The notes below the pieces were generated by a model. That model was given only the letters and a program-made list of their open reading frames with translations, did no database searches and was not told the DNA's origin. The translations under genes and the position numbers were made by a program. From positions 878,501 through 942,500 of the forward strand of contig NZ_CP039692.1 of assembly GCF_005145045.1 (NCBI RefSeq): DNA of 64,000 nt, written 5' to 3'. Source of the stretch: Agrobacterium larrymoorei (GTDB taxonomy: Bacteria > Pseudomonadota > Alphaproteobacteria > Rhizobiales > Rhizobiaceae). How positions within the stretch are numbered: the stretch's first letter is position 1; every line of letters begins with the position of its first letter. This document shows positions 34,496-43,598 of the stretch, one piece after another.

Positions 34496-34862
34496 GAAAA
34501 CCGTATCATTCCTTCTGTTTTACGCAGCGTGCGCGGTAGTCGATGCTGGTCTGACGTGGCTATTTCTGTGGAGCGGCGAGACTTCCGTTCTGTTGGCTCG
34601 CGCCTTCGGTGCCGCCAGTGCCATCATGTGCTTTGTTTTTTTTCAGCGTCGTTTTCTTAAAAAACGGCCTGTCGGCCCGCTGCTTGCTGGCAGCATTGGC
34701 ACAGTCTCGACTATCGTCAGCTATGGGCTCTTTGCCCTGCTGCTTTCCCGCAACCCGCTGCTTCAGTGGTACGTGCCATTTCTGGCCGCAACCTTGGCCG
34801 CACTCATTCTGTGCGGCCTTGGATATTGGCGGGCAAGCAAGATCAGCGCGATAAAGGGTTAA
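34494..34862 (+). CDS. GtrA-like small membrane protein
   Basis: A 122-residue protein with about four hydrophobic helices ([81 protein letters not shown]), layout and length of GtrA flippases, which move prenyl-linked sugars. The only plausible start is TTG 34494 with no visible ribosome site and a hairpin directly upstream. The last 20 bases overlap the end of the convergent Gfo/Idh/MocA gene. Real but start uncertain. Confidence 0.65.
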   Translation: MKTVSFLLFYAACAVVDAGLTWLFLWSGETSVLLARAFGAASAIMCFVFFQRRFLKKRPVGPLLAGSIGTVSTIVSYGLFALLLSRNPLLQWYVPFLAATLAALILCGLGYWRASKISAIKG

Positions 34863-35850
34863 CCGTTTCCCAGCCATCTTTCTCTGCCGCGCGATAAATT
34901 GCGTCGATGAAGCGCTGGCTGTTTTTGGAGCTTTCGAGCGAAACGACGTCCGCACCTCCACCTTGCGCAGCAGAAGCGAAAGCCTCGATCTCGCGGCGAT
35001 ATTGGCGGCTATCCTGAAAACGGAATATTTGTGACTGCCCATGGTTCTGGTTGGTCACCTCTATTTCTTCGGCACCCCACCGGTCGGCATTGAAGGGCGA
35101 CTTCACTTCGATGTAGCCTTCGGTGCCGTGGAATACCATGACCTGTCGGGCGGCAAGCTGCGTGGAGATGTAGAAGCTCAGTTCGAAATCTCCGAAATCT
35201 GCCTTGATGCTGGCATAGATATCCGTGCCGAACGTCGGGTCACGCTCTACAACGGCCTGAACGCGCTGCGGCTCTATCCCCGTCGCAAAACGAGTTGTGA
35301 TGGTGGGATAAACGCCGATATCCGGCAGCGCACCACCGCCAAGTTCAGGGATGTTGCGCATATTTGCGGGGTCGCGATTGAAGTAGCTGAAAGCGCCCTG
35401 CACATGCTTCAATTTTCCGATTGCACCGGCGCTGAGAAGCTCACGGACTTTCAGCCAGACCGGCGAGTAGGTCACCATATACGCTTCGGAGATGAGGACC
35501 TTATTGCGATCCCGCGCCGCGATGAGGCCGTCTATATCCTGCGCCTTCAGCGCAATCGGTTTTTCGCACAAAACATGTTTGCCTGCATCGGCAGCCTTGA
35601 TGCTCCATTCCACGTGCTGCGCGGTGGGCAAGGGAATGTAGACCGCGTCGATCACATCCGATTCCAGCATTTCCTGATAGGACCCGAAAACATGCGGAAT
35701 GGAGAACCTGTCGGCTATCGGCTGCGCCTTTACGGGATCGCGGCTGGCAATCGCGCTGACCACGGCATTTTCCGCATCCAGAATGGCTGGAATGACCAAT
35801 TCCCGCCCGATCTTGGCTGTCGACAGAATTCCAAAACGCAGCATTCTCAT
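34843..35850 (-). CDS. Gfo/Idh/MocA family oxidoreductase
   Basis: A 335-residue NAD(P)-dependent sugar/inositol dehydrogenase-like enzyme (start 35850 or the ATG six bases in, giving [11 protein letters not shown]). The Rossmann fold and signature are visible: [55 protein letters not shown] with the conserved EKP, and the C-terminal domain [12 protein letters not shown]. Substrate unknown. It diverges from an isochorismatase-like gene over a 173-base gap. Confidence 0.92.
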   Translation of the reverse strand: MRMLRFGILSTAKIGRELVIPAILDAENAVVSAIASRDPVKAQPIADRFSIPHVFGSYQEMLESDVIDAVYIPLPTAQHVEWSIKAADAGKHVLCEKPIALKAQDIDGLIAARDRNKVLISEAYMVTYSPVWLKVRELLSAGAIGKLKHVQGAFSYFNRDPANMRNIPELGGGALPDIGVYPTITTRFATGIEPQRVQAVVERDPTFGTDIYASIKADFGDFELSFYISTQLAARQVMVFHGTEGYIEVKSPFNADRWGAEEIEVTNQNHGQSQIFRFQDSRQYRREIEAFASAAQGGGADVVSLESSKNSQRFIDAIYRAAEKDGWETVNPLSR

Positions 35851-36023
35851 CTCCCTTTATCCTGTTGTTGCAACTGTAATGAGTGAGCGCAGGCGGCGCA
35901 ACATCCCCGATTGGCATTCGCGCCAACGATGGCCGGATTGGTCCTCTCTTCGTCGCTTTAGTTGCTTTCTGCCTTTGCTAAAACGGGAGATCATGCAATC
36001 ATCCTAAATCGGAGATACATGAA

Positions 36024-36581
36024 ATGTCCCATAACACCGCACTTCTTGTCATAGATGTGCAAGAATCTTTTCGCCACGCTCCCTATTTTGAAGATAGCGG
36101 GCTCACGGCCTATATCGCCGCCCAGCAGAAACTTATCGACGGTGCCGAGGCGGCAGGCATCCCGGTCGTGCAGATATTCCATGTCGATGGAGATAGCGCA
36201 TTTTCTGCCGATAGCGGTCTGGTTCGAACATTCGAAGGCATTCGCATCACCCCCGCAGCCACATTCCGCAAAAACCGCCATTCGGCTTTCGTCGGCACCG
36301 GCCTCGATGTGTGGTTGACCCAACGGGGCATCAACCGCCTTATCGTATCCGGCATTCGCACGGAGCAATGCTGCGAGACCACCACGCGCCACGGTGCCGA
36401 TCTGGGCTACAAGGTCGATTACGTGACCGAAGCGACGCTGACTTTTCCGATGACACACGCTTCCGGCGAGACATTCTCGCCCGCCGAAATAGCCAGGCGC
36501 ACCGAGCTTGTCCTGTCCGGCCGGTTCGCCACGATCGCCACCGTGGAAGAAGTTCTCGCCAGAGAGCAGAAGGCAGCCTGA
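36024..36581 (+). CDS. Isochorismatase family cysteine hydrolase
   Basis: A 185-residue cysteine hydrolase. Catalytic triad blocks: NTALLVIDVQESF (Asp), the Lys region RKNRHSAFVGTGLDVWL (KNRHSAF, typical KxxxSAF) and the Cys in VSGIRTEQCCETTTRHGADLGY. Family members hydrolyse isochorismate or amides such as nicotinamide or N-carbamoyl compounds; substrate unknown. The next gene, a GlxA-type regulator, begins 2 bases after its stop, so the regulator probably controls it. Confidence 0.92.
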   Translation: MSHNTALLVIDVQESFRHAPYFEDSGLTAYIAAQQKLIDGAEAAGIPVVQIFHVDGDSAFSADSGLVRTFEGIRITPAATFRKNRHSAFVGTGLDVWLTQRGINRLIVSGIRTEQCCETTTRHGADLGYKVDYVTEATLTFPMTHASGETFSPAEIARRTELVLSGRFATIATVEEVLAREQKAA

Positions 36582-36583
36582 GG

Positions 36584-37573
36584 ATGAGAGACGGCGACAA
36601 CCAGACGCATATCATTCCGGTTTTCGTGGTGCTGCCACCACAGACACTGCTTCTGGATGTCGCCGGTCCGCTGGAGGTTCTGCGCTATGCGAACGAACAG
36701 CAAACCGGCATCCATTTCGATTGCCGCTATATCGCCGCGCAGGCAACCCAGACGACGACGATCGGGATCGGGCTTTGCGGCATCGAACGCTTGCCGGACA
36801 CTTTGCCAGCCAATGCCATCGTGATCGTTTCGGGAAGTTCATCACGCTCTGAAACGGAAGCCGATGCCAGGCAGGAGCGCCGCATTCTGTCAGACTGGCT
36901 GCGTGCGGCAGCCAGGCCCGATACGACAATCATCTCCATCTGCTCCGGCGCTCTCATCGTTGGGGAAGCGGGACTTTTTGATGGCCATCAGTGCACCACC
37001 CATTCAGCCTGCATTTCAGCACTGCGAAAGATGGCCCCTCTGGCCCAGGTGCAGGAAAACAGGCTCTTCGTGGAAGACGGCAGGCGTTACTCCAGCGCGG
37101 GTATTTCCACGGGCATAGATCTTCTGCTGCACGTCGTCTCCAACCTCACCAGCCCCGTCGTTGCCGCACGCATCGCGCAGATCATGGTCGTTTACCTGCG
37201 CCGTACTGCGAGAGATCCGCAAATCTCTCCATGGCTTTCGGGCCGAAACCACATTCATCCTTCGATCCACCGCGTGCAGGATGCCATTGTCGCGGAACCC
37301 GCTGCCGACTGGACGCTGACCAGCCTCTCGCGCTTGGCAAACCTCAGCGAACGGCATTTATCTCGGCTCTTCAGGGAGCATACCGGGCTCAGCGTCGTGG
37401 ACTATGTCAACCTGATGCGGGTAAACCTTGCGCGCGATATCATCACACATTCCCGTCTCGATATGGAGAGCGTGGCAGAGAAGTCCGGCTTTGCTTCGGC
37501 CCGCCACTTGCGCCGCGTCTGGCAACAGCATCACGCCGAGCCTCCCAGCACCTATCGAACCCTATCGTCCTGA
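36584..37573 (+). CDS. GlxA/AraC-type transcriptional regulator (DJ-1/PfpI plus AraC DNA-binding domain)
   Basis: A 329-residue regulator, start ATG 36584 two bases after the hydrolase stop. Residues ~10-190 form a DJ-1/PfpI-like ligand domain (IPVFVVLPPQTLLLDVAGPLEVLRYAN; ICSGALIVGEAGLFDGHQCTTH, with Cys in ICSGA). The C-terminus is an AraC-type double helix-turn-helix (WTLTSLSRLANLSERHLSRLFREHTGLSVVDYVNLMRVNLARDII...AEKSGFASARHLRRVWQ). Typical of GlxA-like regulators of nitrogen and amine metabolism. Confidence 0.93.
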   Translation: MRDGDNQTHIIPVFVVLPPQTLLLDVAGPLEVLRYANEQQTGIHFDCRYIAAQATQTTTIGIGLCGIERLPDTLPANAIVIVSGSSSRSETEADARQERRILSDWLRAAARPDTTIISICSGALIVGEAGLFDGHQCTTHSACISALRKMAPLAQVQENRLFVEDGRRYSSAGISTGIDLLLHVVSNLTSPVVAARIAQIMVVYLRRTARDPQISPWLSGRNHIHPSIHRVQDAIVAEPAADWTLTSLSRLANLSERHLSRLFREHTGLSVVDYVNLMRVNLARDIITHSRLDMESVAEKSGFASARHLRRVWQQHHAEPPSTYRTLSS

Positions 37574-37673
37574 CGTCGTTAACACCAATGTAACCATCAC
37601 GCAAATTGAATGGTTATTGCCCGGCTCTGTTGATAACGTCACAGAAAATCAGAAGGATGAAGGGAGAATTTCC

Positions 37674-38624
37674 TTGGAGAAACGAGCACTTGGCCGCACA
37701 GGCCTTTCCATCGCACCAATCGTCTTTGGCGGCAATGTCTTCGGCTGGACCGCCGACGAAAAAACGTCCTTCCAGCTTCTCGACGCCTTTTTCGATGCAG
37801 GCTTCAACGCAATCGATACGGCAGACGTCTATTCGGCCTGGGTTCCCGGCCATCAGGGTGGCGAGTCCGAAGCCATTATCGGCAAATGGCTGAAGACTGG
37901 CAGCGTCAAGCGCGAAGACGCCGTGATCGTCACGAAGGTCGGCTTCGATAATAACGAACGCAAAACAGGCCTGAGTGCTAACTGGATTGCCAAAGCAGTG
38001 GAGGATTCGCTCCGCCGCCTGCAGACGGACTACATCGATCTTTATCTCGCCCACAAGCCGGATGAGGATGTTCCTCTCGAAGAAACGCTGGGTGCTTTTG
38101 CCAAGTTGAAGGAACAGGGCAAAGTCCGCGCTATTGGCTGCTCCAATTACGATGCCGCTCAGCTTCAGGAATCGCTCGATGTCGCTGAAAAAACCGGCCT
38201 CGGTCGCTTCGATGTTCTTCAACCGGAATACAATCTCTATAACCGCAACAGCTTCGAAGGCCCGCTGGCCGATCTTTGCCTGCGGGAAGAGATCGGTGTA
38301 ATCAACTATTACAGTCTCGCGGCTGGCTTCCTGACGGGCAAGTATCGGAGCAAGGCGGATACGGAAGGCGTTGCGCGATCCTATCGCGTTGGCAACTATG
38401 TCGACACGCGCGGCCTTGCCATTCTGGGCGTAATGGACACGATTGCCGCAGAGACCGGCGCCAAACTCGCCGACATCGCGCTTGCCTGGTTGCTGCGCAA
38501 GAAGGCCGTGACAGCGCCGATTGCAAGCGCAACGAGCCTTTCACAGCTTGAAAGCTTCAAACGCGCCGTCGATCTTCGCCTGACTGACGAGATGGTCACA
38601 CTTCTGGATAAGGCTGGCGCATAA
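37674..38624 (+). CDS. Aldo/keto reductase
   Basis: A 316-residue aldo/keto reductase. Start is a TTG at 37674 preceded by AAGGGAGAATTTCC; the family begins EKRALGRTGLSIAPIVFGG. The catalytic tetrad is visible: Asp and Tyr in NAIDTADVYSAW, Lys in IVTKVGF, His in DLYLAHKPD. Further, GKVRAIGCSNYDAAQL and VAWL-like IALAWLLRKKAVTAPIASATSLSQLES bind NADPH. Substrate unknown. It follows the GlxA regulator by 100 bases on the same strand, and a GNAT gene starts next to its stop. Confidence 0.92.
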   Translation: MEKRALGRTGLSIAPIVFGGNVFGWTADEKTSFQLLDAFFDAGFNAIDTADVYSAWVPGHQGGESEAIIGKWLKTGSVKREDAVIVTKVGFDNNERKTGLSANWIAKAVEDSLRRLQTDYIDLYLAHKPDEDVPLEETLGAFAKLKEQGKVRAIGCSNYDAAQLQESLDVAEKTGLGRFDVLQPEYNLYNRNSFEGPLADLCLREEIGVINYYSLAAGFLTGKYRSKADTEGVARSYRVGNYVDTRGLAILGVMDTIAAETGAKLADIALAWLLRKKAVTAPIASATSLSQLESFKRAVDLRLTDEMVTLLDKAGA

Positions 38625-38625
38625 G

Positions 38626-39069
38626 ATGACACTGACAATACGCGATGTGCGTCCCGATGATCGGGACGCATGGCTGCTTTTATGGAATGCCTATCTCGAT
38701 TTCTACCGGGTTGATCTGGGAGAAGACGTGACGGCACACACCTGGAGCCGCATCATCGACTCCGCCTCCCGCCTGTCCATGCGGCTTGCCATCCTCGACG
38801 GTCAACCGGTCGGCTTTGCGATATATCATTTCCACGACTCAACCTGGACAAAAACGCCGGATTGCTACCTTGAAGACCTCTTCATCGATGAGGCCATACG
38901 CGGCAAGGGCATCGGCCGAGCCCTGATGGACGACCTCATAAACACCTGCCGGAACGAAGGCTGGTCACGCCTCTACTGGCACACAAACGAGGACAACCAC
39001 CGCGCCCGCAAACTCTACGATAGCTACGTCAAAAGCGACGGCCACATCCGCTATCGTATCAAGCTCTAA
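38626..39069 (+). CDS. GNAT family N-acetyltransferase
   Basis: A 147-residue acetyltransferase. Motif A, CYLEDLFIDEAIRGKGIGRALMDDLI, includes the acetyl-CoA pyrophosphate loop (Q/RxxGxG/A as RGKGIGRA), and motif B is LYWHTNEDNHRARKLYDSYV. Starts one base after the aldo/keto reductase stop, so these two are probably one transcript. Substrate unknown. Confidence 0.92.
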   Translation: MTLTIRDVRPDDRDAWLLLWNAYLDFYRVDLGEDVTAHTWSRIIDSASRLSMRLAILDGQPVGFAIYHFHDSTWTKTPDCYLEDLFIDEAIRGKGIGRALMDDLINTCRNEGWSRLYWHTNEDNHRARKLYDSYVKSDGHIRYRIKL

Positions 39070-39183
39070 TCGGCGTTTTATATTCAAAACCCAACAAGAT
39101 TTCTTTTTCATGACAATTCGGCATTTTAAGCTTGCATGGTTTAATGCCTATAGCTATGAACGGCCCGCTTACCACAGCGCGCC

Positions 39184-39273
39184 GGAGAGGTGGCAGAGTG
39201 GTCGAATGCACCGCACTCGAAATGCGGCATACCTGCAAGGGTATCGTGGGTTCGAATCCCACCCTCTCCGCCA
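39184..39273 (+). tRNA. tRNA-Ser(CGA)
   Basis: Ninety bases with paired acceptor ends GGAGAGG (39184-39190) and CCTCTCC (39263-39269), discriminator G and encoded CCA. Anticodon stem CCGCA/TGCGG encloses loop CTCGAAA with anticodon CGA (39218-39220), reading UCG. The long variable arm is as expected for serine tRNA. TTCGAAT is the T loop. Confidence 0.97.
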
Positions 39274-39407
39274 TATTATAAAATCAGGCCACAGAATTCT
39301 TATCCAAAAACGTGCCCAATAACGGGATGCAGTTATAGTCGCGCAAGCCTAACCTTGTCCGCATTGGGATGGTCATCAGTTACCTTAAACTTTCGACCTC
39401 ATGAATG

Positions 39408-39440
39408 AAATCTGCCGCCTCTGGAGGCGGCAGATTTTTT
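39408..39440. terminator. Bidirectional terminator between tRNA-Ser and the RND operon
   Basis: Perfect 13-base stem AAATCTGCCGCCT (39408-39420) / AGGCGGCAGATTT (39425-39437) with a four-base loop and T-run to 39440. It serves the end of the minus-strand RND gene and readthrough from the left. Confidence 0.9.
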
Positions 39441-39444
39441 GCTT

Positions 39445-42400
39445 TTAGGCGAGTTTGCCCTCTTCGGGTTGCCGGGCTTCGTCTTCCGGCTTGATCCGGA
39501 ACCACGCCACGTAGAGCGCGGGCAGGAACAACAGGGTTAGAACCGTGCCGACCACGATGCCGCCCATCATTGCGTAGGCCATCGGGCCCCAGAAGACTTC
39601 GCGGGAGATTGGGATGAGCGCGAGTGTCGCGGCAGCGGCGGTCAGCATGATGGGACGCATTCGGTGTTCCGTTGCCTCTATGACTGCCTGCCAGGCTGCA
39701 ACGCCCTCCTGTCTCAGATGCTCGATCTGCACGACGAGGATGACCGAATTTCTAATGAGAATTCCGATCAGGGCGAGGATGCCGAGAATGGCGACGAAGC
39801 CCATCGGGGCATTGCTGAGCAGCAGTGCCGCAACCACGCCGATCAGCGCTGTGGGCGCAACGGCGAAGACGAGGAACAGTCTGCTGAAGCTTTGCAACTG
39901 GATCATCAGGATCGTTGCCATGGCAAACAGCATCAGGGGCGCGACGGCAGCGATAGGGCCTTGAGCCTCTGCACTGGATTCGACGGAACCACCATTTTCG
40001 ATCTTATAGCCGGGTGGCAGCGACTTGATGAACTGATCCACGTCCGGCTTCAGCTGGGTTACGATCGTCGCGGGCTGCGTGGAACCGGTGACCGCAGCTT
40101 TCAGCGTGATCGTCGGGATACGGTTGCGGGATGCAATCATGGACTGCTCCACATCGTAACGCAGGTTCGCCACGGCCGAAAGTGGGATGAGCTTGCCGTT
40201 GGAGCCCGGAATCTGCAGATTTTGCAGCGTTTCGATGGACCCACGATCAGCGTCATCCGCACGTCCGATGACATCGATGAGATAGATGTCATCACGAACC
40301 TGGGTTGCGCTGGAACCCTCCACGACGCTGTTGAGAACAGTCGCGATATCCTCGGAGGTTACACCGAGCTGACGGGCCTTGTCCTGCAACACATCGACCT
40401 TCACCACGCGTGACGGCTCGTTCCAATCGTAGATCATATTGGTCAGCAGCGGATGCTTTCCAACGATTGTTGCGAAGCGCTGGGAAATATCGCGCACCTT
40501 CTGGATATCCGGGCCACTGATACGATACTGGACGGGCTTGCCGACGGGCGGGCCGATATCCAGCAGTTTCACGAAGGCATCCGTGCCGGGGAAGGTCGTG
40601 TTCAGATACTTCTGGAAATCAGCTCTGACACGGTCGCGGGCCTCGAGATTCTTCGTCACGATAACCGTCTGACCGAAGAAGACATTCTGGCTTTGCACAT
40701 CGAAAGACAGAATGAAGCGCGGGGCACCCTGACCGACATAAGTCGTCCAGTGGTCTACATCGGGGTTGTTCGCCAGCTTCTCGCGCTCGAACTGCGCCAT
40801 CTGCCGGTTGGTTTCGGCAATCGAACTGTTCTGCGGCAGGTTCCAGTCCACGATCAGTTCAGGCCGGTCGGAGTTGGGGAAGAACTGTTGCTGAACGAGG
40901 CTCATACCGCTAACGGAGACGCCGAAGACGGCAACGGTCAACAATATGGTGATCCAGCGCCAGCGCATGGCGAGTTTGAGCAACCACGAGAAGACCGATG
41001 CAAACCTGCCCTTTTTCTCGTGATGACTCTTCATCTCCTTTGGCAGCATGACCACACCCAGAAGCGGCGTGAACAGAACGGCCACGATCCACGATACCAG
41101 CAGAGACACGGCAATGACGACGAAAAGGGTGAAGGTGAATTCACCTGCCGCACTGCTGTTCAGGCCAATCGGAATAAAGCCTGAGACGGTAACCAGAGTG
41201 CCGGTGAGCATAGGAAATGCCGTGGACGTATAAACATAGGTCGCGGCTTTTCTTAAGGTGTCCCCCGCTTCCAGCCGCGCCACCATCATTTCCACCGCGA
41301 TCATCGCATCATCGACCAGCAGCCCCAGCGCGATGATGAGTGCGCCAAGCGAGATACGCTGAAGCGAAATGCCGGCATATTCCATGTAGACGAAGGTTAT
41401 CGCCAGCACGAGCGGGATGGAAACGGCCACCACCAGACCGGCTCTCAAGCCCAGACTGATGAAGCTGATGACGAGAACGATGGCGACAGCTTCGAAGAGG
41501 GCATGCGTAAAGCCCGAGACGGCCTCATCAACCACCGCTGGCTGGTCCGAAACGCGGTTCACGTCCACGCCGATGGGAAGATCGGCCACAATCGCTTTGA
41601 TATGCTGGTCGATGTCTTCGCCAAAATGAAGCAGGTTGGCACCAGACCGCATGCCGATGGCAAGGCCGATTGCGGGCATGCCGTTGTAGCGGAAAAGAGC
41701 CTTCGGTGGATCGACATAGCCACGGCGGATCGTCGCCACATCGGTCAGCGGGAAGAAGCGATCATTGACCCGCAAATTGATGGATTCAAGCGTATTCTCG
41801 GAGGCGAACTGGCCGCCCACCCGGATGGCTATGCGCTCCGGCCCGGCCGTCACGAAACCGGATTGCGTGACCGCATTCTGCGCCTGCAGGGTGGAGATGA
41901 TGGACTGTCGATCAATGCCGAGGGCCGCAATCTTGCGTGTCGAGAATTCGAGATAGATCGCCTCGTCCTGCGCGCCGATGATATCGACCTTGCCGACATT
42001 ATCGATTGTCAGGATTTTCGAGCGTGCATCCTCGACCAGATCCCTCAGCTGGCGTTGCGAAAGGCCATCGCTGGTGAAGGCGAAGATATTGCCGTAAACA
42101 TCGCCAAAACGGTCGTTGAAGAACGGCCCCTGAACACCGGATGGGAAATCCGCCTGGATATCCGCAATCATGTTGCGAACGCGGCGCCATGTCGGCTCAA
42201 CATCCTTTGCCTTGGTTGTTGCCAAGAGCTCGAGAAATACTGTGGTCTGTCCAGCCGTGGTTTCACTGCGGGTATAATCGAGCGATTCCAGTTCCTGCAG
42301 CTTCTTTTCGATACGGTCGGTAACCTGTCGGCTGACTTCCTCTGCCGTGGCGCCCGGCCAGCTGGCGGAGATGACCATGGTCTTGATGGTGAAATTGGGG

Positions 42401-42519
42401 TCTTCTTCGCGACCCAGATTGAGATAGGAAAAAACGCCCGCAATAATGAAGACGATCATGAAATACCAGATCAGCGAGCGGTGCTCCAACGCCCAGTCAG
42501 AGAGATTGAACTTTTTCAC
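39445..42519 (-). CDS. RND efflux pump inner-membrane subunit (AcrB-like)
   Basis: A 1,024-residue proton-driven efflux transporter with 12 membrane helices. TM4 carries the proton relay Asp pair in LGLLVDDAMIAVEMMVARL; large periplasmic loops begin SDWALEHRSLIWYFMIVF...SYLNLGREEDPNFTIKTMVI. C-terminal half: ATEHRMRPIMLTAAAATLALIPIS. Length is normal for the family. It overlaps the preceding adaptor gene by four bases (ATGA), so it is the third gene of a tight operon with two adaptors and lacks a local outer-membrane gene. A divergent TetR gene lies at the other end. Substrates unknown. Confidence 0.93.
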   Translation of the reverse strand: MKKFNLSDWALEHRSLIWYFMIVFIIAGVFSYLNLGREEDPNFTIKTMVISASWPGATAEEVSRQVTDRIEKKLQELESLDYTRSETTAGQTTVFLELLATTKAKDVEPTWRRVRNMIADIQADFPSGVQGPFFNDRFGDVYGNIFAFTSDGLSQRQLRDLVEDARSKILTIDNVGKVDIIGAQDEAIYLEFSTRKIAALGIDRQSIISTLQAQNAVTQSGFVTAGPERIAIRVGGQFASENTLESINLRVNDRFFPLTDVATIRRGYVDPPKALFRYNGMPAIGLAIGMRSGANLLHFGEDIDQHIKAIVADLPIGVDVNRVSDQPAVVDEAVSGFTHALFEAVAIVLVISFISLGLRAGLVVAVSIPLVLAITFVYMEYAGISLQRISLGALIIALGLLVDDAMIAVEMMVARLEAGDTLRKAATYVYTSTAFPMLTGTLVTVSGFIPIGLNSSAAGEFTFTLFVVIAVSLLVSWIVAVLFTPLLGVVMLPKEMKSHHEKKGRFASVFSWLLKLAMRWRWITILLTVAVFGVSVSGMSLVQQQFFPNSDRPELIVDWNLPQNSSIAETNRQMAQFEREKLANNPDVDHWTTYVGQGAPRFILSFDVQSQNVFFGQTVIVTKNLEARDRVRADFQKYLNTTFPGTDAFVKLLDIGPPVGKPVQYRISGPDIQKVRDISQRFATIVGKHPLLTNMIYDWNEPSRVVKVDVLQDKARQLGVTSEDIATVLNSVVEGSSATQVRDDIYLIDVIGRADDADRGSIETLQNLQIPGSNGKLIPLSAVANLRYDVEQSMIASRNRIPTITLKAAVTGSTQPATIVTQLKPDVDQFIKSLPPGYKIENGGSVESSAEAQGPIAAVAPLMLFAMATILMIQLQSFSRLFLVFAVAPTALIGVVAALLLSNAPMGFVAILGILALIGILIRNSVILVVQIEHLRQEGVAAWQAVIEATEHRMRPIMLTAAAATLALIPISREVFWGPMAYAMMGGIVVGTVLTLLFLPALYVAWFRIKPEDEARQPEEGKLA

Positions 42520-43598
42520 TTTGCGAGCTCCTGATCGATACGAATGGACTGTCCGTCCTCAAGCTTATTGACACCGGCAACGACGACCCGCTCCCCGGGA
42601 GAGACGCCCTCCTTGATGACCACGAAACCATAAGGGTTGGGTTCACCATCGACGACGACGGGACGAAGCTTCACCTTCGCTGCGGCCTCATCGACGATCC
42701 AGACGGCGGTCTGGTTGTCGCGCGTGCGGATCGCGGTTGCGGGCAGCATCAGGCTCGGCGCCGTGGCAATGCTGGCTGATGCTGTAATCACCGCACCAAG
42801 TCGGAAGGCATCGCCGGGATTGTTCAGCGCGATCTTCGTTCTGCGCGTGCGCGTTACCGTATCGGCCTGCGGCGCAATTTCACGCACCGTTCCGGGCACG
42901 CGAACGGAAGGGTCAAGCTGCAGAGCGACTTCGAAGGGCATGCCGAGTTTCAATTGTTCGGCCACCGTCTGCGGAACGTCGATGACCGCATCGCGCTCGT
43001 CAGGCTTTGCAATCGTTACCACAACCTGACCCACGGTCACGATCTGACCGAGCTCCGCGGAAGTTGCCGTCACGACACCATCGAACTCGGCGTGGAGTTG
43101 CGCATAACCCAGCTGCTCGTTGGCTTTATCGAGGTTGGCCTGCGCGCGGGCAACGGAGGCGACGGCTGTCTTCAACCCCTGCTCCGCCTCTTCGAGTGCG
43201 GCACGCGTTCCCGAGCGTGTTTCAGCAAGCTGCAATTGGCGCTGCTGGGTGCTCTGCGCATTCCGAAGCTGGGCCTGCGCGTTGGAAAGATCGGATTGAG
43301 AACTGCGAACCGCAAGTTCAAGCGCCGTCGGATCGATGGTGGCGATGACTTCGCCCTGCTTTACGAGATCGCCGACGCTTACGGTGCGCGATGTCAGCCG
43401 CCCAAGCGTGCGGAAACCCAGTTCAGCTTCGAAGCGCGGAGATACGGTTCCAGCAAGGCTCAACGATTGCGCCGGAACTTCTTTAGCGACGACCGACAGA
43501 ACCGGGCGCGGGGGGATCTGCTCTTCGGAATCATCCTTGCTGCATGCGGTGAGCAGCAGGCCGGTGAGAAGAATATATGTAATATTTGCTCGGATCAT
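42516..43598 (-). CDS. RND efflux periplasmic adaptor, second copy
   Basis: A 360-residue membrane-fusion protein with an N-terminal lipoprotein-like leader (ITYILLTGLLLTACSKDD, lipobox LTAC). Barrel-sandwich hybrid and hairpin pieces: AELGFRTLGRLTSRTVSVGDLVKQGEVIATIDP, a coiled-coil of alanine/glutamine-rich repeats, then AELGQIVTVGQVVVTIAKPDERDAVIDVP. Its ends overlap both neighbours by four bases. Together with the first adaptor it may form a mixed adaptor ring. Confidence 0.92.
   Translation of the reverse strand: MIRANITYILLTGLLLTACSKDDSEEQIPPRPVLSVVAKEVPAQSLSLAGTVSPRFEAELGFRTLGRLTSRTVSVGDLVKQGEVIATIDPTALELAVRSSQSDLSNAQAQLRNAQSTQQRQLQLAETRSGTRAALEEAEQGLKTAVASVARAQANLDKANEQLGYAQLHAEFDGVVTATSAELGQIVTVGQVVVTIAKPDERDAVIDVPQTVAEQLKLGMPFEVALQLDPSVRVPGTVREIAPQADTVTRTRRTKIALNNPGDAFRLGAVITASASIATAPSLMLPATAIRTRDNQTAVWIVDEAAAKVKLRPVVVDGEPNPYGFVVIKEGVSPGERVVVAGVNKLEDGQSIRIDQELAK

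Noticed and set aside
41503..42534. Plus-strand 343-codon frame opposite the RND pump
   Set aside because: Mirror of an obvious RND gene; no motif.
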